From Rhabditophanes sp. KR3021 (lineage: Eukaryota > Nematoda > Chromadorea > Rhabditida > Alloionematidae), in contig CAUJLY010000001.1 in the NCBI GenBank assembly GCA_963281155.1, positions 5,642,001 through 5,706,000 on the forward strand: DNA of 64,000 nucleotides, in the 5' to 3' direction. The position numbers and the translations under genes are program-made. Below the pieces are notes generated by a model. That model did no database searches, was not told the DNA's origin, and saw only the letters and a list, made by a program, of their open reading frames with translations. Positions 60,480 through 64,000 of the stretch are shown here, piece by piece; positions within the stretch are counted from its first letter, which is position 1; every line of letters starts with the position of its first letter.

Positions 60480-60561
60480 CGTTCAGGATGAGATTCGAAC
60501 TCACGCGGGAAAATCCCAATGGATTAGCAGTCCATCGCCTTAACCACTCGGCCACCTGAAC
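60480..60561 (-). tRNA. tRNA-Ser (GCT)
   Basis: Acceptor arms GTTCAGG and CCTGAAC pair, with discriminator G. The anticodon loop CTGCTAA gives GCT. A long variable arm (GGGATTTTCCC) is present, as required for class II tRNA-Ser. The T loop is TTCGAAT. Confidence 0.96.
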
Positions 60562-60646
60562 ATGGACATCAGAGTATAGTTTAGAAAAACAATAATAAAT
60601 TTGTGCAAAAGAATGTGAATGTATTTAAAAAATGTTTAAAAAGTTT

Positions 60647-60719
60647 AGCCCGATGCGGGGCTCGAACCCGCGACAGCCAGATTAAGAGTCTGGTGCTCTA
60701 CCGACTGAGCTAACCGGGC
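60647..60719 (-). tRNA. tRNA-Lys (CTT)
   Basis: Acceptor arms GCCCGGT and ATCGGGC pair with one G-T. The anticodon loop CTCTTAA gives CTT, and the T loop is TTCGAGC. The discriminator base read from the gene is T, unusual for tRNA-Lys. A T5 run follows on the minus strand. Confidence 0.94.
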
Positions 60720-61039
60720 ATGTCTTCAAGCATTTATTGAAGTATCATCTTATATCTTTTCATAAACTCGGTCAAGTATAAGTAATAAATGAACAACATT
60801 TATCCGCCGGTCTTTCGAATGTATAAAGATGTACTAACCATGGAAATATCTAAATCTTTGCATTTGTTCCGCAAATAATTATTGCAGATCTATGTTATGC
60901 CATCTGAGCCAATCTTTTCAATTCTTAACGTGTAATTGTTAGATTCTTTTGTGAACATTACTTGTGTCTCTGTGCTTGAATTCCCCAAGTGATTACTTAG
61001 AGGAAGTTCAAAATGAAAAAGATCACTCATGGCAATACA

Positions 61040-61112
61040 GCTCCATTGGCCCAGTGGATAAGGCGTCTGACTTCTAATCAGAAGATCCCCGGTTCGACCC
61101 CGGGATGGAGCT
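61040..61112 (+). tRNA. tRNA-Arg (TCT)
   Basis: Acceptor arms GCTCCAT and ATGGAGC pair, and the pairing extends two more bases outside the tRNA (ca/tg). The anticodon loop CTTCTAA gives TCT, and the T loop is TTCGACC. The discriminator is T. A T5 run lies about 9 bases downstream. Confidence 0.95.
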
Positions 61113-61402
61113 GCATTATTTTTATCTACGATGTAAGATATTTATTATTTTTAATAAAAACATTCTGGCCAAAGTTATTTATGCGAAGACGATACTAAAG
61201 ACAATTAATGTAAAATATTCAATCCAGATATTTGTGGTCATTGATAGCAGTTTCTTTGCATGTAAATAAAACATTCATTTCCAATTCTGGCAGAATGTCA
61301 TCTTAAATTTATTTATTGATACCCTAAATAATTCAACAATTCACTCTTTATTTGATTCCAGTATATTTTTTGGGAAAAGAGTGAAATTGATAAGAAAATA
61401 CT

Positions 61403-61447
61403 TCAAGCCAGGAAATCGAACGCTGAGCTCCCGAGTGACAGGCGGAT
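61403..61447 (-). pseudogene. 3' half of a tRNA-Asp-like gene
   Basis: The minus strand contains CCGCCTGTCACTCGGGAG, like the anticodon arm of tRNA-Asp (GTC), followed by a B-box-like GCGTTCGATTTC at the expected distance. The 5' half (D arm and acceptor) is absent. It is a truncated relic. Confidence 0.55.
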
Positions 61448-61621
61448 ACTTAACACAAAATAAGTTAAAAATTAAGAATATTTTAAAAATATTACAATGT
61501 TTCACTACTTTGACATACAATTTCAAAATAACACTTTTAATGTATAAAAAGCCAGCGCTCTGTGTACAAAGTAAGTTATTGTTTGGAACTTTCTATTAAT
61601 GACTAAAAATATCAAAAAAGA

Positions 61622-61694
61622 TGCTCCGTGTGAGGCTCGAACTCACGACCTTCAGATTATGAGACTGACGCGCTGCCGGCTGCGCCAACGAAGC
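61622..61694 (-). tRNA. tRNA-Met (CAT), elongator type
   Basis: Acceptor arms GCTTCGT and ACGGAGC pair with one G-T. The anticodon loop CTCATAA gives CAT and the T loop is TTCGAGC. The T-stem sequence and the absence of the initiator A-U first pair point to the elongator. A T6 run follows. Confidence 0.94.
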
Positions 61695-63337
61695 TTGTAC
61701 TTACTTTTCTACTATTTCATTATCTTCCTCCCCATAACTAACATCTCTATTCAGCCTATATTTAAACAAATTTGTAATAATTGGACGTACTAAATGATGT
61801 GTGGCAAAAAAGTTCGGGAATCTTGTTAATAAATATTTAATCAAGATTGATATAATTGAGCTCAAGGGGAATGACAATTTGATCATTAGAAATAATCATT
61901 GCAACGTTGATCCATTATAAAGACTTCAACATAAACTCAGGTTGAATGTTAGTGAACCTTATTGTTGAGTGGCTTAATCTTCAATTGTGTGAATACTCTA
62001 TTGTAGGACCTACACCATGCCAGCTCATATTTAAGTATCGATTATTGTATCCCAATTAGTGAAAAGGAAGTCATGCAAAATTAATGAATATTCGTTGTCA
62101 TTATTATAAGCTAGAAAAAACAAAAGATGTGAAATATATTTTAATAAAAGTAAATATAACCCTAATAAAATTGGGTAACAACTTATTTTAACTCATTTCC
62201 CATTAATTTAAGTAAATTTATTATGTGCCACGGTATATTTAATAAGAACGATATTTGTTTAAATTAATCAACAGATACATTATTTTGAAACGATGTAACA
62301 TACAAAGAACACCGGACTGAAAGCGGTTGTACTCAAATCACAATCATTATTATTGGTCTATTAATCAAATATTTCTGGCACAGTCAAATATATTAAACAA
62401 ATGCATTTCAGTTTTAAGAAGCTGGTTACGAAACAAATCTAATTCAAAATGTTCTGTTTGAACTTATTTACTCTATTCAGAATATCTACTGATGATAAAT
62501 GTGTAAGTGTATTAAACACAAAATAATCTAACGATTTAGTTTTCGGAAAATGTCAATCAAATTATAATATCATGCCACAAATTTCCTTCAAACTTTGAAA
62601 TTGATGAAAAGCTTCGCGAAAACTGTACAAAGATAGACGACTCAACCCCATTCAAAAAGCACTAATTGCAAATTTCATCCTATCAATTGCGACATTGAAG
62701 AAGAGTTTTTTGATGAGGAAGAACAAGCTTAAATGTCACGAATAATTAATTCATGTCTAAAACTTGTACTTATTGCATGTAGTAGGCCTGATTTGTACTA
62801 TAACAACTTTGATCTTCTACATACATATCAAAATTTAACATAGAGTTCACAAATTATTTCTTTAAATTATAAACAATTCAATCATTAATGAAGACGATCT
62901 TGTAAATGTAAGCCAATCGTTTTTAATTTATTTTTATGTTTATGGAAATTAAGCAAGCAAATGTAATCTCCTTTTAAATACAGCAGCCTTATACTGCAGT
63001 GGTAAATCACAATCGGAAACTTTAAAGGTATTAATATTATAGATGCATTTATCAAAGTTACCAGTAGAAGTAAATGTGTTGAATTGAATATCACATCGAA
63101 CTGTTTATGGTAACAAATGCCTATTCAACAATTCTATTACACTTTACAGATTTTGCAAATATTGCAAAGCTTTTAAGTATTGTTTCTTCGGAAGGCAGCA
63201 ATATTTCACTACTAAGCAAGTTGATTATGAGGACCAAAACTGGCAAATAGAACTTTGTGGTGTACAGAACTTTTGTTAATATAAAAGGTTTGAATGGTGT
63301 TGGTTTTGCAAATAAATATTGAACATGAAAAAATATA
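61695..63337. other. Intergenic region within the tRNA cluster
   Basis: AT-rich DNA of 1.6 kb. The only candidate gene is a weak small secreted one near 62449-62731, listed separately. Confidence 0.5.
62449..62731 (+). pseudogene. Candidate small secreted Cys-rich gene, frame broken
   Basis: An ATG at about 62449 opens MFCLNLFTLFRISTDDKC and meets a donor (gtaagt). A short intron ending in gatttag joins in frame to an exon with IIISCHKFPSNFEIDEKL and ENCTKIDD. This frame stops near 62662. An overlapping frame then reads TNCKFHPINCDIEEEFFDEE and stops near 62731. A one-base indel would unite them. The block CKFHPINC has the C-x-F-x-P-x2-C spacing of allatostatin-C-type peptides, but no dibasic site follows, so that resemblance may be accidental. 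Confidence 0.25.
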
Positions 63338-63409
63338 TGCGTCCGAGGGGAATCGAACCCCTATCGCGTGCTTGGAAGGCGCGCATGCTGACCATTACAC
63401 CACGGACGC
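63338..63409 (-). tRNA. tRNA-Gly (TCC)
   Basis: Acceptor arms GCGTCCG and CGGACGC pair fully, with discriminator A. The anticodon loop CTTCCAA gives TCC, and the T loop is TTCGATT. A T6 run follows on the minus strand. Confidence 0.96.
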
Positions 63410-63551
63410 CGTTGATAACGGTAATTGACATTTGTATTTGCCCCAATTATCAGTCATCTTAAAAATAACTAAATTTGGAAAATCTAATGTTTTTTACCAA
63501 CAAATAAGTAATTAATGATTTGATTAGATAACAAAAAGAGAATAAAAAATA

Positions 63552-63623
63552 TTCCCATGCCGGGAATCGGACCCGGGCCGCGTGGGTGAAAGCCACGAAT
63601 CCTAACCACTAGACCACATGGGA
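63552..63623 (-). tRNA. tRNA-Glu (TTC), copy 2
   Basis: Identical to copy 1 at 60215-60286 over the whole gene, including the unusual TCCGATT T loop and several flanking bases on both sides (aaaaatat before, gggagat after on the plus strand). It is a recent duplicate or is kept uniform by gene conversion. Confidence 0.94.
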
Positions 63624-63785
63624 GATGCATAGTTAGTTCCAAGTGTTCATTATACTCAAAATTGTTGATCCCAACATAAACAAATACTTTGAAAACGAAC
63701 TTAATACATATTTTTTAACTTTTTTGCAAACATTCAAAAATATTTAAATAATTACCTTTTTGAAAATTAATTATTAGAAAAAGTT

Positions 63786-63859
63786 GGGCTCAACCGGCAG
63801 TCGAAACCGGGGCCTCTCGCACCCAAAGCGAGAATCATAACCAACTAGACCATTGAGCC
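63786..63859 (-). tRNA. tRNA-Pro (TGG)
   Basis: Acceptor arms GGCTCAA and TTGAGCC pair, with discriminator C. The anticodon loop TTTGGGT gives TGG. The T stem CCGGT/GCCGG closes with one T-G pair and the loop is TTCGACT. A T5 run follows. Confidence 0.94.
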
Positions 63860-64000
63860 ATACTGAATTAACTTTAAATTAAATAATACTATAAATTAAA
63901 AAGCTTTTTATTAAATGATCGATGGCATCAGTAAGATATCCTTAGTATGTAATTATAATAAGAAAATTTGGATTGGGTGAAGTTCAATGAAAGGAAGAAT

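Noticed and set aside
61013..61198. Frame overlapping tRNA-Arg
   Set aside because: It is a translation of the tRNA gene and its flanks. Similar frames cross the tRNA-Met and tRNA-Asp relic.

Overview
The window is AT-rich nuclear DNA from an animal, almost certainly a nematode. Several independent signs agree. Genes are split by many very short introns (about 40-60 bp, GTAAG donors, TTTNAG or TTNCAG acceptors). A precursor with a single FLP-24-like RFamide peptide is present, together with a secreted protein with a CX-like cysteine motif and a secreted CUB/VWA protein. A U2 snRNA and nine intact tRNA genes are also recognisable. I cannot name the species.

Layout. At 0.7-11.3 kb (+) is a Fez1-domain (LZTS/N4BP3-like) coiled-coil adaptor, probably 5'-truncated by the window edge. 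After 6 kb of sparse AT-rich DNA, 17.4-26.2 kb (+) holds an 11-exon, 1819-residue coiled-coil protein of the SOGA/MTCL1 microtubule-crosslinker type. A His/Pro-rich tandem-repeat protein (26.9-28.4 kb, +) and two small candidate genes follow. At 29.7-34.9 kb (+) is a STE-type kinase whose DFG motif reads NFG and which continues into a multi-pass membrane domain. DNA topoisomerase II lies at 35.9-40.4 kb (-) and the U2 snRNA at 41.03 kb (+). Then come a ZSWIM3/FAR1-like DNA-binding protein (42.9-44.8 kb, +), a repeat island with hAT remnants (44.85-46.1 kb), an Ariadne-type RBR ubiquitin ligase (46.8-48.3 kb, +), the flp-24-like gene (49.0-49.35 kb, -), an RluA-type pseudouridine synthase (51.3-52.8 kb, +), an Asn-rich basic protein (54.7-55.8 kb, +), a CX-like secreted protein (56.6-57.5 kb, -), a CUB-VWA-CUB secreted protein (58.3-59.9 kb, +), and a tRNA cluster (56.1-63.9 kb).

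The most unusual feature is a set of degenerate protein-coding remnants inside five introns, all on the strand opposite the host gene: three introns of the SOGA-like gene and two of the kinase gene. Three of them (19.5-20.0, 24.4-25.4 and 30.2-31.5 kb) encode recognisably the same protein, by my own hand translation. A fourth (32.8-34.15 kb) encodes a different, helix-rich protein of over 400 residues, and a fifth (18.5-19.0 kb) another. They may be endogenous virus-like insertions or an undescribed intron-dwelling mobile family. I cannot decide which without searches.

Single-base frameshifts in homopolymer runs of otherwise sound genes (topoisomerase II three times, the CUB-VWA gene once) suggest residual indel errors in the assembly. 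The genes are otherwise independent housekeeping, signalling and secreted functions, with no operon-like arrangement that I can prove.
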